Shown in pieces: positions 12,136 to 22,643 of a DNA stretch of 59,989 nucleotides. Each line of letters begins with the position of its first letter. Position 1 is the stretch's first letter. The position numbers were made by a program, and so were the translations under genes. Source of the DNA: Candidatus Enterococcus wittei. GTDB lineage: Bacteria; Bacillota; Bacilli; Lactobacillales; Enterococcaceae. Below the pieces are notes generated by a model. That model did no database searches. It saw only the letters and a program-made list of their open reading frames with translations, and was not told the DNA's origin. The stretch covers positions 179,905 through 239,893 of the forward strand of contig NZ_NGMO01000003.1 of NCBI RefSeq assembly GCF_002140175.1. The letters run 5' to 3'.

Positions 12136-14031
12136 TGACTTTTTGTATGCTAACAATTCTTTCAACTGATTGATTTGGCGCTGTAGTTCGATTCCTTTAG
12201 TCGTGTCACGATTTAGTTTTCTTGGCAGTTGTTTATCAATTACTTTTTTGAGTTGAGCATGGCTACTGTGATTTGCAAATTGTTCTTCAATCCCAATGAA
12301 GGGATAGTGTGTCACGATTTGGAAACCATAAGAATTGCAAAGCAAAGAATAACCAGCAATCCCTGTTGTTTTTTGATAGGCTTTAGATAAACCACCATCA
12401 ATCACGAAGACTGTTCCGTTGGCTTTGACTGGTGACTCGCCTTTCCTTACTTTGACTGGAGTATGCCCGTTGATGATCACTGATCCGAGTAAATCTACTT
12501 CAAATTCTTTTCGCACTTTATCACTAAACCACTCTTCGTCACGTAATCGGTAATAACTATTGCTTACTTCCACATGGGTTTCTTTTTCCTTTAAAAAATA
12601 ACGTTCAAAAGTAGCCATTTTACTTTTACCGAATAAAGGAGAATAAGGACCACTCCATGCATACCAAATCAAATCTGTTGCTAAATCATTTTTGGCTTTT
12701 ATATCTTCCATACTTGTTCTGATCTGTCGCTCAAAAAATTCTAAAAGCTCCTTACCTGCATAAGTTTGCTCGCCTAAATGAAAGGCTAAAAATTCTCCTT
12801 TTTCATCTACAGGGATACAACCATGAAAGAGCACGCTCTGATTGGTTGTCAGATACATCCGACCTTTTTCCAAGAGGAAATCCATATGTTTTTTCATTCT
12901 CAAAGAATGTTGAAAAGAATACATCAAACTATCGATGACTTGCCTTTCCTCAGCTGATAGTATCTCAGGCGATTCTGGAGAGATTGTTTGAAAGCAAGCG
13001 CCATGTATTGAATATTCTCGTCCATCTAATGAAAGAAGGTGTTGTCCATAATCGATTTTTTGAAGAAGATCTCGGTCAGACATCTCAAATTCAGGCCTAC
13101 GTTGTAAAAGCTGTGATTCCACCTTGAATTGCATGATGGCAAGGGCTTGATGACTTTTCTCCATCTCTTCTCTTTCTCGATCAGACGATTCTTTACTGTT
13201 TTTAGGCGTAAATGCTGTATTTCTTTCATATCGTTCATTTGCAAAAGAGAATAGTGGACGCAAGTTGAGACCGTACTCTTTTTCTAGTTCAAACAAATAA
13301 TTATAACGCGCTGCGATTCGCAACAGCGTCAATAAGCAAGCTTCTGAACCACAAAAAGCGCCAATCCACAAAATATCATGATTGCCCCATTGAATATCAA
13401 TAGAGGGAAAATCCATCATCCGATCCATCACCTTAGCTGCTTGGGTTCCACGATCAAAAATATCGCCTACGATATGTAAGTGATCAATCACCGTCTTTTG
13501 GATTGCATGAGCTAATTTTGTCAGGAAATTTCTTTCTTCCCCCATTTCCACTAATTGATCCAAGATTTTATCCACATATGCCTGTTTTCCTTGGATGCGA
13601 TCATCGATGTAGAGTAACTCTTCGATAATATACGAATATTCTTTTGGAAGTCCTTTTCTGACTTTAGAACGAGTATATTTAATGGACGTAAAACGCAACA
13701 ATTCAATCAACTGGTGAATCAATTCCGACTTATCTTGTTGTTCATACCATTTTGTCGTCAAAGTGTATTCAGGATAGGCCACAAAAATGGCTAATCGCCC
13801 TATTTCTTCATCGGTAAGCGTATTTTTAAATAAATCATTTATTTTTTCTTTTAAATTTCCTGAACCATTTCTTAAAATATGATCAAATGCTGAAAATTCA
13901 CCATGCAAATCGCTTAAAAATAATTCTGTTCCTTTAGGTAGCTGTAAAATCGCTTCCAAATTTATGATTTCAGTGACTATTTCTTCTTTTGTGGGGAACT
14001 TTTCTGCCAATAATTCCAAATAACGATCCAT
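12133..14031 (-). CDS. fbp: Fructose-1,6-bisphosphatase, class III
   Basis: Gluconeogenic FBPase of the Firmicutes type, 632 residues, built on a calcineurin-like metallophosphatase core. Metal-binding signatures are FLSDLHGEFSAFDHIL near residue 40, HIVGDIFDRG, QWGNHDILWIGAFCG and, toward the C-terminus, INGHTPVKVRKGESP. It is monocistronic: a spaced gene lies on each side and a strong hairpin sits at 14156-14218. Its stop codon overlaps a dispersed repeat unit. Confidence 0.96.
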   Translation of the reverse strand: MDRYLELLAEKFPTKEEIVTEIINLEAILQLPKGTELFLSDLHGEFSAFDHILRNGSGNLKEKINDLFKNTLTDEEIGRLAIFVAYPEYTLTTKWYEQQDKSELIHQLIELLRFTSIKYTRSKVRKGLPKEYSYIIEELLYIDDRIQGKQAYVDKILDQLVEMGEERNFLTKLAHAIQKTVIDHLHIVGDIFDRGTQAAKVMDRMMDFPSIDIQWGNHDILWIGAFCGSEACLLTLLRIAARYNYLFELEKEYGLNLRPLFSFANERYERNTAFTPKNSKESSDREREEMEKSHQALAIMQFKVESQLLQRRPEFEMSDRDLLQKIDYGQHLLSLDGREYSIHGACFQTISPESPEILSAEERQVIDSLMYSFQHSLRMKKHMDFLLEKGRMYLTTNQSVLFHGCIPVDEKGEFLAFHLGEQTYAGKELLEFFERQIRTSMEDIKAKNDLATDLIWYAWSGPYSPLFGKSKMATFERYFLKEKETHVEVSNSYYRLRDEEWFSDKVRKEFEVDLLGSVIINGHTPVKVRKGESPVKANGTVFVIDGGLSKAYQKTTGIAGYSLLCNSYGFQIVTHYPFIGIEEQFANHSSHAQLKKVIDKQLPRKLNRDTTKGIELQRQINQLKELLAYKKS

Positions 14032-14155
14032 CTAAACGCCTCCAAAATTGGTCTACTTACAATTATAGAAATCATACATTAGATTTACAAATTTTTAAAC
14101 CGAAAGAATGTTCATGGCATACAATTTCAAACGAACAAATTCTTCATTTTAAACG

Positions 14156-14218
14156 AAAAAATCGATTGGAATTCTCTTTGGTTTAGATCAAAGAAAACAG
14201 CCAATCGATTATTTTTTT
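14156..14218. terminator. Bidirectional terminator between fbp and the NatAB-like genes
   Basis: The arms AATCGATTGG and CCAATCGATT flank a loop of about 35 bases, with an A-run before and a T-run (ATTTTTTTAC) after. It lies upstream of fbp and just downstream of the permease gene ending at 14245. Confidence 0.75.
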
Positions 14219-14244
14219 ACTATGTTTAAATTTTTCTCAATAAA

Positions 14245-15516
14245 CTAGTTCTTTTTTCGTTCATTTCGCATAATTGAAATAGATTGTTTCAAGGAACTCC
14301 ATAATCCGCCTTCACTATATACCAAAACATTAGACTTATACATATTCGCAGATAAGAACATCAACACAAAAGTAACGATAACTAATGTGAACAATGAAAT
14401 CAATACTCCCCCGGTACCTACCGTTTCATTGGCCAAACGAACAGGCATGACATAAGAAGATAGGAAAGGAATATAGGAAGTCACACGAATCACAATATTA
14501 TTGGGATCTGAAGCTCCAAGGATCAACCCTAACATATAACCTCCTAATGAAAGGTAGGTCACTGGTAGGATCGCTTTTGCGGTGTCTTCTGCTTTATTCA
14601 CTAATGAACCACATAATGCAGCTAGTACTGAGAAGATCAAAATACCAAAGATCATAAACACTAGTGAATACCATAGAAATGGACCAATAATCTTATCTAG
14701 AGACACTCCATCAAGGAATGTTTGGACCATTTCCATATTTTTGAATTGGTTGAATCCAACACCAAAAATGATGCCGTACAATCCCATTTGAGTCAATGCT
14801 ACAAGTAAGACACCACACAGCTTCCCATAAAAATGCTTTTGAGCTGTCGTACTGGATAAAATAACTTCCATGATTCTTGTCCCTTTTTCAGAGGCAATTT
14901 CTTGTGCGATGATTTGTGCATATGTCAAAATAATAATGAACAATACAATCGTTGCGACATAACTAACTACATATTGAACTGTGGAATTATCTTCACCTAT
15001 CGTCATTTTCCCGTCTGAATCAAAACTAACTTTTTGACGGGAGAAGTTAGCAGGTTGACTGAGTTTAGCCACTTCTTCAGGAGAAACACCTAAGCGACTC
15101 GCACGAAGCATCGATTGCATCCCTGTTAGTTGCTGTTGGATCAATAGTTGGGTTGTTTGTCCCAATGAATCTTCACTGAACAATTGACCCGATACTTCTT
15201 CATCTTTGATGGAAACAACCATATAAGCATCGATTTTCTCATCCGCTAGTTCTTTTTTAGCATCTGCTTCTGATTGAATCACTTCAAATTTAAACTCATC
15301 ATTTTTGATCTGGCCTAGGTATTCTGAAAGTTCCTGATCTTCAGAAAGAATACCGATTTTGTTTATTTCACTATTTTGTTGCGCAAAATTCCCTGCTAAA
15401 TAAACAATGCCCATCATGACGAATGGGACTAAGATCATAATAAGAAATGAAATGGATTTCACGTTTTTTATATAGACGTCTTTTGTAATGATCCAAAATT
15501 TACGCATCCAACTCAC
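14245..15516 (-). CDS. ABC-2 type exporter permease (NatB-like)
   Basis: Integral membrane half of an ABC exporter, 423 residues. One N-terminal helix (SISFLIMILVPFVMMGIVYL) is followed by an extracytoplasmic domain of roughly 140 residues and then five or six helices. The segment AQEIASEKGTRIMEVILSS is a hallmark of the NatB/YhaP group. The start overlaps the end of the ATPase gene by 17 bases, so the two are co-translated. Family members export Na+, drugs or peptides; the cargo cannot be read here. Confidence 0.9.
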   Translation of the reverse strand: MSWMRKFWIITKDVYIKNVKSISFLIMILVPFVMMGIVYLAGNFAQQNSEINKIGILSEDQELSEYLGQIKNDEFKFEVIQSEADAKKELADEKIDAYMVVSIKDEEVSGQLFSEDSLGQTTQLLIQQQLTGMQSMLRASRLGVSPEEVAKLSQPANFSRQKVSFDSDGKMTIGEDNSTVQYVVSYVATIVLFIIILTYAQIIAQEIASEKGTRIMEVILSSTTAQKHFYGKLCGVLLVALTQMGLYGIIFGVGFNQFKNMEMVQTFLDGVSLDKIIGPFLWYSLVFMIFGILIFSVLAALCGSLVNKAEDTAKAILPVTYLSLGGYMLGLILGASDPNNIVIRVTSYIPFLSSYVMPVRLANETVGTGGVLISLFTLVIVTFVLMFLSANMYKSNVLVYSEGGLWSSLKQSISIMRNERKKN

Positions 15517-16399
15517 CTGCTTTCAGTTTGAAAATTTCTTCTAATGTAGGCGGTTGTTGATTGAACATAGGAATATAGCCAAATTGAGTTGCACGAGTAA
15601 AGATTTCTTTCCCCGCATCAGGATCTGATAAAGTAATTTCTAAGGTCTGATCCTCTTTCTCAACTACTTTTTGGACTCCCTCGATCCCAGCCACCTCTTC
15701 TTGAGATAATCCTGATTCAAGGAATAATTTCGTTCGTCCAAACGATTCACGAATTTCGTGGACTTTTCCATTCAACACCATTTTCCCGTTACGTAACATG
15801 ATCAAATGATCACAAATCTTTTCTACATTATCCATATTATGACTGGAAAAGATCACACAAGAACCATGCTCCTTTAACTCGATAATGCCATCTTTCAATA
15901 ATTCAGCATTTACCGGATCCAATCCGCTAAATGGCTCATCTAAAATAATCAACTTTGGCTCATGAATCAATGTAGCAATCAGTTGGACCTTTTGTTGATT
16001 TCCTTTCGATAACGATTTGACCTTATCTGTTTTCTTTCCCTTTACCTGAAACTTTTCCATCCAAAAATCGATTTTAGGTTCGATCTCTTTTCTTGTTTTC
16101 CCACGAAGTTCTGCAAAATAAATCAATTGATCTTGGATCGTTACCCTAGGGTATAGTCCTCTTTCTTCTGGTAAATAACCAATGATATCATAGTCTTTTT
16201 CACTTAATCGTTGGCCGTTCCACAAAACTTCTCCTTGATCTTGTGTTAAAAAATCTAAAATCAAACGGAAAGTCGTTGTTTTACCAGCACCATTTTGCCC
16301 GATTAAACCCATGATCTTACCATCTGGAATCTGAAAAGAAACATGGTCAACCGCAGTATAGTCCCCAAAAGTTTTTACCAGATCTTTCACCTCTAACAT
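15500..16399 (-). CDS. ABC exporter ATPase (NatA-like)
   Basis: Cytosolic ATP-binding subunit, 299 residues. Walker A GLIGQNGAGKTTT (near residue 37), a Q-loop region GYLPEERGLYP, signature LSKGNQQKVQ and Walker B LIILDEPFSGLDP are intact. The LSKGNQQK signature and the extra C-terminal domain of about 80 residues fit the NatA/YhaQ type. It is the first gene of a two-gene operon with the overlapping permease. Confidence 0.93.
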   Translation of the reverse strand: MLEVKDLVKTFGDYTAVDHVSFQIPDGKIMGLIGQNGAGKTTTFRLILDFLTQDQGEVLWNGQRLSEKDYDIIGYLPEERGLYPRVTIQDQLIYFAELRGKTRKEIEPKIDFWMEKFQVKGKKTDKVKSLSKGNQQKVQLIATLIHEPKLIILDEPFSGLDPVNAELLKDGIIELKEHGSCVIFSSHNMDNVEKICDHLIMLRNGKMVLNGKVHEIRESFGRTKLFLESGLSQEEVAGIEGVQKVVEKEDQTLEITLSDPDAGKEIFTRATQFGYIPMFNQQPPTLEEIFKLKAGELDA

Positions 16400-16512
16400 A
16401 GCCTCACTCCTTTATCCTCTATCCTTGTTATATTCTTATTTAAATCGCATACAAAAAATAAAAAAATAAATGAATAAAATTATTCCTTTTCTTCTCGTAT
16501 ATAAAAATGATA

Positions 16513-16541
16513 GGACACTTTACACGGTTTGTAAAGCGTCC
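16513..16541 (-). terminator. Terminator after uvrC
   Basis: The arms GGACGCTTTACA and TGTAAAGTGTCC pair with one G-U around a short loop, just downstream of the uvrC stop. Confidence 0.7.
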
Positions 16542-16546
16542 CTAGT

Positions 16547-18325
16547 CTATTTCTCATGGAGTTTATTGAAAACGTTTTGTGCAACATTTTTCGGTAATCC
16601 AGCTAATTGTAGTTCTTCAATGGATGCCGCTGTGATATTTTTTAATGATTTGAATTCTTTCAATAATTGTTTCTTTCTTTTAGGTCCTAAACCTTCGATT
16701 TCATCGAGTCGTGAAGCAAAACTGTTTTTGCTCCTTAATTGTCGATGGAAGGTAATCGCAAAACGATGGACTTCATCTTGAATTCTCTGTAACAAAAAGA
16801 ACTCAGGTGAGTTGCGTTCTAAGGGAACTACCGCTAGTTCATTCCCAAATAATAACTCATTTGTCTTATGCTTATCGTTTTTTGCCATCCCAGCAACCGG
16901 GATATCAATCCCCAATTGATTTTCCAATACGTCTTTAGCAACATCTACTTGGCCTTTCCCACCATCAATTAAGATCAAATCAGGCAATGGTAACTCTTCT
17001 CGAATCACTCGGGCATAGCGTCGATAGATCACTTCACGCATAGAAGCATAGTCATCAGGACCGACTACCGTTTTGATTTTATATTTTCGATATTCTTTTT
17101 TTGCTGGCTTCCCATCGATGAAGACCACCATCGCAGCCACCGGATCGGTTCCCATGATATTCGAGTTATCAAAGGATTCGATACGAATGGGTGTAGGAAT
17201 ATTCATCGCATTTCCTAAACGTTCAACGGCACCGATCGTTCGCTCTTGTTTTCTAGCAATCAGATCGAAGCGCTCATTTAACGCTACATTCGCATTCTTG
17301 TTCGCTAATTCAACTAATTTTTTCTTTTCCCCACGTTTTGGTTGGATGACTTTTGTCTCTAAAAGAGCCTCGACACTTGCTTGGTCGATTGTATTTGGAA
17401 TCAAGACTTCTTTTGGAACGAAATGTTCATTTTCTTGATAAAACTGTCCAATATATGTTAAGAAATCTTCTTCAGCTTCATTATAGAATGGAAACAAAGA
17501 GACATCTCTTTCAATCAATTTTCCTTGACGTACAAAAAATACTTGTACACACATCCATCCTTTATCAACCGCATAGCCAAAAACATCCCGATCGATCAAA
17601 TCTGTATTGGTCATTTTTTGTCGTGTCATGATCGTTTCGATTGCTCGGATCTGATCACGATACTCCGCAGCTTTTTCAAATTCCATATTTGCGGCTGCTT
17701 GTTCCATTTTTTCATGGATCTGACCTTCCACTGTTTCATGACCACCATTTAAAAACCGTTTGACCTCTTCAACGATCTTGGTATATTCAGCAGGATCTAC
17801 ATCAAAAAAATAAGGACACAAGCATTGTCCTAAATGATAATAAAGACAAGGCTCCTTTGTCTGACTTGGCTTACACTTCCTTAATGGAAATAAACGATCG
17901 AGGATTTTTTTTGTTTCATTAGCTGCCCCAACATCAGGATAAGGCCCAAAATAAACCGCCTTATCTTTTAACACTTTTCGTGTGATCACAAGTCGAGGAT
18001 ATTTTTCATTCGTAATTTTCAAAAAAGGATAGGTTTTGTCATCCTTTAGCATAATATTATATTTTGGGTCATTTTTTTTGATCAAATTGATTTCAAGTAA
18101 TAAGGCTTCAATATTTGATTCTGTCACGATATATTCAAAGTCTTCAATTTCACTGACTAAACGTTCGGTTTTTGTATTATGACTTCCTGTGAAATAAGAA
18201 CGTACTCGATTTTTAAGTACTTTGGCTTTTCCCACATAAATGATCGTGCCATTCTTATCTTTCATCAAATAGCAGCCAGGCTGATCAGGAAGTAACGCTA
18301 ATTTATTTTTGATTCGTTCATTCAT
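16547..18325 (-). CDS. uvrC: Excinuclease ABC subunit C
   Basis: Dual-incision nuclease of nucleotide excision repair, 592 residues. It contains the N-terminal GIY-YIG domain ([20 protein letters not shown]), a UVR motif for UvrB contact ([15 protein letters not shown]), the RNase H-like C-terminal nuclease domain ([34 protein letters not shown]) and terminal helix-hairpin-helix motifs ([16 protein letters not shown]). Length and order are standard. It lies upstream of the NatAB-like pair with its own terminator. Confidence 0.98.
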   Translation of the reverse strand: MNERIKNKLALLPDQPGCYLMKDKNGTIIYVGKAKVLKNRVRSYFTGSHNTKTERLVSEIEDFEYIVTESNIEALLLEINLIKKNDPKYNIMLKDDKTYPFLKITNEKYPRLVITRKVLKDKAVYFGPYPDVGAANETKKILDRLFPLRKCKPSQTKEPCLYYHLGQCLCPYFFDVDPAEYTKIVEEVKRFLNGGHETVEGQIHEKMEQAAANMEFEKAAEYRDQIRAIETIMTRQKMTNTDLIDRDVFGYAVDKGWMCVQVFFVRQGKLIERDVSLFPFYNEAEEDFLTYIGQFYQENEHFVPKEVLIPNTIDQASVEALLETKVIQPKRGEKKKLVELANKNANVALNERFDLIARKQERTIGAVERLGNAMNIPTPIRIESFDNSNIMGTDPVAAMVVFIDGKPAKKEYRKYKIKTVVGPDDYASMREVIYRRYARVIREELPLPDLILIDGGKGQVDVAKDVLENQLGIDIPVAGMAKNDKHKTNELLFGNELAVVPLERNSPEFFLLQRIQDEVHRFAITFHRQLRSKNSFASRLDEIEGLGPKRKKQLLKEFKSLKNITAASIEELQLAGLPKNVAQNVFNKLHEK

Positions 18326-18465
18326 TTGGACTGCTCCTTTACCTCTCAGATAAAACTATTATATCATGAACATCTGTTCTATGTTTTAAAAAAGTCAAGA
18401 TCACTTTTTTATCACTACCTTTATATTAGCCACCCAACTTTTGCTAAACAATCAGACTCATTTGC

Positions 18466-18502
18466 AAAAAAAACGAGACAACAATCAGGTGATTGTTGTC
18501 TC
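18466..18502 (-). terminator. Terminator after trxA
   Basis: A perfect stem, GAGACAACAATCA against TGATTGTTGTCTC, is followed on the minus strand by GTTTTTTTT. Confidence 0.85.
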
Positions 18503-18520
18503 AGCTTTTATTCGTTTATT

Positions 18521-18835
18521 TTATAGGTGATTATCGATCATTTGACGCAATTGTTCTTTGGAATGAACACCAATTGCTTTTTCGACGACTTGACCGTCTT
18601 TTTTCAAAAGTAATGTTGGAATACTCATGATGCCAAATTCTTGAGGCGTTTTAGGATTTTCATCTACATCCATCTTAACGATTCTAAATTCATCTTCATC
18701 GTATTCTTCTTCTAATTGGTCTAAAATTGGTGCTTGCATACGACATGGTCCACACCATGTTGCCCAAAAATCAATCAATACTAATCCTTTATCTGTTTCT
18801 TGGTTAAATGTCGCATCTGTAATTACTTGAGACAT
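18521..18835 (-). CDS. trxA: Thioredoxin
   Basis: Cytosolic disulfide reductase, 104 residues from the preferred ATG at 18835, which has GGAGG eight bases upstream; an ATG at 18850 overlaps that binding site and is unlikely. The active site is WATWCGPC (C28, C31), and the cis-proline segment is IMSIPTLLL. It follows mutS2, a frequent Firmicutes order. Confidence 0.97.
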   Translation of the reverse strand: MSQVITDATFNQETDKGLVLIDFWATWCGPCRMQAPILDQLEEEYDEDEFRIVKMDVDENPKTPQEFGIMSIPTLLLKKDGQVVEKAIGVHSKEQLRQMIDNHL

Positions 18836-18921
18836 ATGAAAGACCTCCATTTCTTCGTGTATAGATAGTATAACACCATTTGACTGAGTACACGAGATTT
18901 TTGCTTACCTTTAGTAAGTTT

Positions 18922-21282
18922 TTATTTGAATTTTACAATCGTTGCTCCATTTCCTCCTTGATTAGCAGGAGCAAAATCGAAACTTTTCACACTACGATGA
19001 TTTTTTAAATAATCAGTAATTCCCGTTCGTAATGCGCCTGTTCCTTTTCCATGGACGATCGTAACTTGCGGATAGCCCGCTAAAATCGCTGCATCTAAGT
19101 AGCGATCCACTTCATTCAATGCTTCTTCGTAACGTTTTCCTCGTAAATCAAGCTGATTTTCCACATGACTTTCCGATTCAGAACGAACGGTATGAACAAC
19201 CCGCTGTTTTGGTTCTTTTTGACGGGCCACAGGCATGAGTTCACTTTCCGATACATTCATTTTCAAAATGCCAATTTCAACTTGCCATTGGTTTCCATTT
19301 TTTCGTAATAAAGTTCCACGTTGTCCATAAGTTGTCACTAAGACCTCGTCCCCCGGTTTTAGTGTTTTTTGTTCTTTGGCTTTTTTTAGTACCTTATTTT
19401 TCTTCAGCTGTTCTTCTTGATGCAAATTCGCTAATTGTGTCTTGGCATCGATCAGCTGATGTTCTTTGACTGTACCTTGTCCTACTTGTTGCTGTAATTT
19501 GCGAATATCTGCAATGATCTCTTCGGCTTTTTCCTGCGCTTCAGTGACGAGTTGATTGGCTTTTTGTTTGGCTTTATCAAGCTCTTTTTCTCGTTCTTCA
19601 AAGAAATAACTATAGGCTTCTTTTAAATCTTCATAAAGCTGTTGTGCTTCATCGACATAATGGCGCATCTCTAAATATTCAGTTTCTGCCATTTTTCTGC
19701 GATTTTCTAAATCAGTGATCATCTCATTTAATTCCTGACTTTCGTCATTCATGAGTTGCTTTGCTTCTTCGATTACTTGACGATCTAACCCTAATCGTCT
19801 AGAAATCTCAAAGGCATTACTTCTTCCTGGAACACCGATTAATAGATGGTAGGTTGGACTGAGGGTATCCACATTAAATTCCATACTAGCATTGATCGTA
19901 TTTGATCGATTGTACCCATATACTTTTAGTTCAGGATAATGGGTAGTTGCCATCACATACGCAGATTTCTTTCCTAGATCATCTAAGATAGCGACTGCCA
20001 AGGCGGCACCTTCTTGCGGATCTGTTCCAGCACCAAGTTCATCAAAGAGTACTAAACTTTTCTCATTTACTTTCGACAAAATAGTAACTGTATTCGTCAT
20101 GTGAGAGGAGAAGGTCGACAGACTTTGCTCGATCGATTGTTCATCTCCAATATCTGCAAAGACTTCTTCAAAGATACCAATCTGACTCTCTTCATCAGCT
20201 GGAATAGGAAATCCTGACTGTCCCATCAATTGCAATAGACCTAATGTTTTCAAGGTAATCGTCTTCCCACCGGTATTTGGTCCCGTAATGACGACGGCTT
20301 GGTAATTTTCTCCAATCGTAATGTCATTTGGAACAACTTTGGCTTGATCGATCAATGGATGTCGTGCTTGTTTCAGATTTACGTGATTTTCTGGACTAAT
20401 TGTCGGTACCACTGCCTTCAGCTCTTTACCAAAGCGTGCTTTCGCATTCATCACATCTAATTTCCCTAATACATAGGCATTATGGAGGATTTCTTGACGA
20501 TGAGGAACAAGCTCCGCAGATAACTCACTTAAAATACGCTGGATTTCGTTTCGCTCTGCTATTTGATATTGTCTTAAACGGTTATTGAGATCTACGACTT
20601 GTTTCGGTTCAACGAATAAGGTTTGTCCAGAAGCACTTTGATCGTGGACTACTCCACCAAACACTCCCCGATATTCTTGTTTTACTGGGATCACATAACG
20701 ATCATTTCTCATCGTAATGATAGCGTCACTTAAATATTTGGCATTTTTTCCTCGAACGAGACTATCAAGTTGTTCTCTTACCGCTTGTTCACTTCGACGA
20801 ATATTTTGACGAATGATCTTCAATTCTGTTGAAGCATCATCGGTGACACGACCGTCCTCATCGATTGCTTCTTTCAATCGACGATTTAAAGCAGGGATAG
20901 TGACCAATTGATCTGCCCAACCATACAATCGGTGAAATTCGATTTCACTATCGGCTAAATCATCCATAAAGCGGCGAAGTTCACTCGTCGTGGATAACAC
21001 ACGGGCCACTTGAGCAAGCTCCAGACCATTTAAATCTGCCCCGATCTCGATTCTTTTCATATGTGGGCGGATATTCTCCAACTTAGGAATGGGAATACCT
21101 CCACGCAGACGTTGGACTTTTAGCCCATCTTCCGTCTCATCCAGCCACGCTTTGATAGTTTCTTCTTCACTGACCGGTACCAAAGCCGCTAACTCTTCTT
21201 GTCCTTGTGCGGTGACAAGAAATTGACGAATATGTTGTTTTACTTTTTCAAATTCTAATGTTTCAAGGATACGGTTATTCAC
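18922..21282 (-). CDS. mutS2: MutS2 ATPase/endonuclease (ribosome-collision and recombination factor)
   Basis: Member of the MutS2/RqcU family, 786 residues. Order: clamp and core domains; Walker A ITGPNTGGKTITLKT (about residue 330); Walker B SLVLFDELGAGTDPQEGAA; a long coiled coil (about 510-640); a KOW-like segment (KPGDEVLVTTYGQRGTLL); and a C-terminal Smr nuclease domain (LDLRGKRYEEALNEVDRY, VTIVHGKGTGALR). Family roles are suppression of homologous recombination and splitting of collided ribosomes. It is preceded by cvpA and zapA in the usual order. Confidence 0.96.
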   Translation of the reverse strand: MNNRILETLEFEKVKQHIRQFLVTAQGQEELAALVPVSEEETIKAWLDETEDGLKVQRLRGGIPIPKLENIRPHMKRIEIGADLNGLELAQVARVLSTTSELRRFMDDLADSEIEFHRLYGWADQLVTIPALNRRLKEAIDEDGRVTDDASTELKIIRQNIRRSEQAVREQLDSLVRGKNAKYLSDAIITMRNDRYVIPVKQEYRGVFGGVVHDQSASGQTLFVEPKQVVDLNNRLRQYQIAERNEIQRILSELSAELVPHRQEILHNAYVLGKLDVMNAKARFGKELKAVVPTISPENHVNLKQARHPLIDQAKVVPNDITIGENYQAVVITGPNTGGKTITLKTLGLLQLMGQSGFPIPADEESQIGIFEEVFADIGDEQSIEQSLSTFSSHMTNTVTILSKVNEKSLVLFDELGAGTDPQEGAALAVAILDDLGKKSAYVMATTHYPELKVYGYNRSNTINASMEFNVDTLSPTYHLLIGVPGRSNAFEISRRLGLDRQVIEEAKQLMNDESQELNEMITDLENRRKMAETEYLEMRHYVDEAQQLYEDLKEAYSYFFEEREKELDKAKQKANQLVTEAQEKAEEIIADIRKLQQQVGQGTVKEHQLIDAKTQLANLHQEEQLKKNKVLKKAKEQKTLKPGDEVLVTTYGQRGTLLRKNGNQWQVEIGILKMNVSESELMPVARQKEPKQRVVHTVRSESESHVENQLDLRGKRYEEALNEVDRYLDAAILAGYPQVTIVHGKGTGALRTGITDYLKNHRSVKSFDFAPANQGGNGATIVKFK

Positions 21283-21306
21283 TTTATCACCTTAACTTTC
21301 ACTAAA

Positions 21307-21366
21307 AAGAGGTCGTTTCTTCGAGAAATAGTCCATCAAGACTACTCAGCTCTGTCACAACCTCTT
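21307..21366. repeat. Hairpin between cvpA and mutS2, related to repeat A
   Basis: The arms AAGAGGTCGT and ACAACCTCTT are near-perfect complements. On the minus strand the element begins GAGGTTGTGACAGAGCT, like the GAGGTTGTGAAAAAGCC start of unit A at 50496. It may attenuate read-through from cvpA into mutS2. Confidence 0.5.
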
Positions 21367-21421
21367 CACCAATTATCAAATTTTTCATATTTAAGAAAGG
21401 AGAACTTTACTGCTTGTTCCC

Positions 21422-21970
21422 TTAATGGATGATCTGGGTCACCCATAAATCATAGATCCTATTCGCTAAAACCGGCGTTTTCTCTACCATAAAACGAGCT
21501 AAGTTATTCCCACTGAATTGGTCTTGGATCACTGCAACAGGTACAAATGTCAGTAAACGTAAAATCAAAAAAAGAGTAACATATGTTCCGATTACTGCCA
21601 ATATCCCTCCTGCAATCCAATCAACTTGTCTTAGAATAGGAATATAAGTCAACCCGTGGATAAAAACCCCGACAAAGCGTGTCAACAGCCAGCCCACAAA
21701 TAAAATCATTAGAAAAGCTACCCCAGCATAAAAGGCTTCATCTAAACGAAATGAGAAAGCTTGGTCGAAAAAAACGAGTTTAGATGTTGACGTTACTGCT
21801 GGATAAGGAATATATAATTCCAATTGACTTGCCAATGTTTTATAAAAAGTACGTGCTGCTATAAAGGATAGGATATAACCGATCAAGTAAATTCCTTGCA
21901 ACGCAAATCCACGTCGCGCCCCAGAGAAGAATGCGATCAGCAAAATAAATAAAATTAAAAGACTAAGCAT
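21422..21970 (-). CDS. cvpA: CvpA family membrane protein
   Basis: Small integral membrane protein of the CvpA family (182 residues, four hydrophobic helices). It has the conserved opening LLILFILLIAFFSGARRGFALQ and the glycine-rich DWIAGGILAVIGTYV helix. In E. coli the family is tied to colicin V production, but its role in Firmicutes is not defined. It lies between zapA and mutS2, a conserved block. Confidence 0.9.
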   Translation of the reverse strand: MLSLLILFILLIAFFSGARRGFALQGIYLIGYILSFIAARTFYKTLASQLELYIPYPAVTSTSKLVFFDQAFSFRLDEAFYAGVAFLMILFVGWLLTRFVGVFIHGLTYIPILRQVDWIAGGILAVIGTYVTLFLILRLLTFVPVAVIQDQFSGNNLARFMVEKTPVLANRIYDLWVTQIIH

Positions 21971-21995
21971 ACGCCCTCCCTTCCTCTTCTATTTG

Positions 21996-22433
21996 TTAGG
22001 TAGAAGACTTTTGTTTGATTTGGCCTTTTCTTTTTTCGTTTAAGATTTGTTGTGCTTCCACATGATTTTTTATCTCATAGTCTAGCTGACCATTTTCTTT
22101 CAATACTTCTCTTGCTTCATTTTCAATTGCTTCGATTCGTTTGATACGATTTTCCATCTCAGCAAATTTACTCATTTTTTCCTTTAACTCTGACACTTCT
22201 TTTTCTAATTCTAGATTTTTCTCTTGTTTCTTCAATTGATCAGAAAACGCATTAATCGCTAGTAAAATCGCAGCTTGTTCATTGTCTAATTGAGGCGACA
22301 ATTCTTTTAACTCCGCTAATTGTTCATTGATTAGTTTCGTAACAATATCCATATGATGTTTGGTTTCTTGTCCAATAATAGTATATGTCTGGTCTGCAAT
22401 CACCGCTTTATAGCGTGTTTTTTGTTGCGCCAT
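21996..22433 (-). CDS. zapA: Cell division protein ZapA
   Basis: FtsZ-ring stabiliser; the N-terminal ZapA head (RYKAVIADQTYTIIGQETKH, then a helix on MDIVTKLINEQLAELKE) is clear. At 145 residues it is longer than many ZapAs because the coiled coil from about residue 65 to 110 continues into a basic tail. First gene of the zapA-cvpA-mutS2 block; it starts divergently from rnhC about 200 bp away. Confidence 0.92.
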   Translation of the reverse strand: MAQQKTRYKAVIADQTYTIIGQETKHHMDIVTKLINEQLAELKELSPQLDNEQAAILLAINAFSDQLKKQEKNLELEKEVSELKEKMSKFAEMENRIKRIEAIENEAREVLKENGQLDYEIKNHVEAQQILNEKRKGQIKQKSST

Positions 22434-22643
22434 GCGAATCAGTCTCCCCCTATTGCCAAAAGTATTATCTAGTGTACCATATAGTTAATCAGATAACATC
22501 TGTACACAACATTTCATTCTTATTTCTTTACTATTATATGATAAACTTGAAAAAAATGCTATGTGTGCTTAGTTTTCCTAGAACAGGAAATTATTGCCCC
22601 ATATTATTCACTACATTTTCAAGTAACCATTCAGGAGGTACTC

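Noticed and set aside
22563-22643. Longer N-terminus for RNase HIII
   Set aside because: The upstream ATG lacks a Shine-Dalgarno, while AGGAGG sits ideally before ATG 22644.
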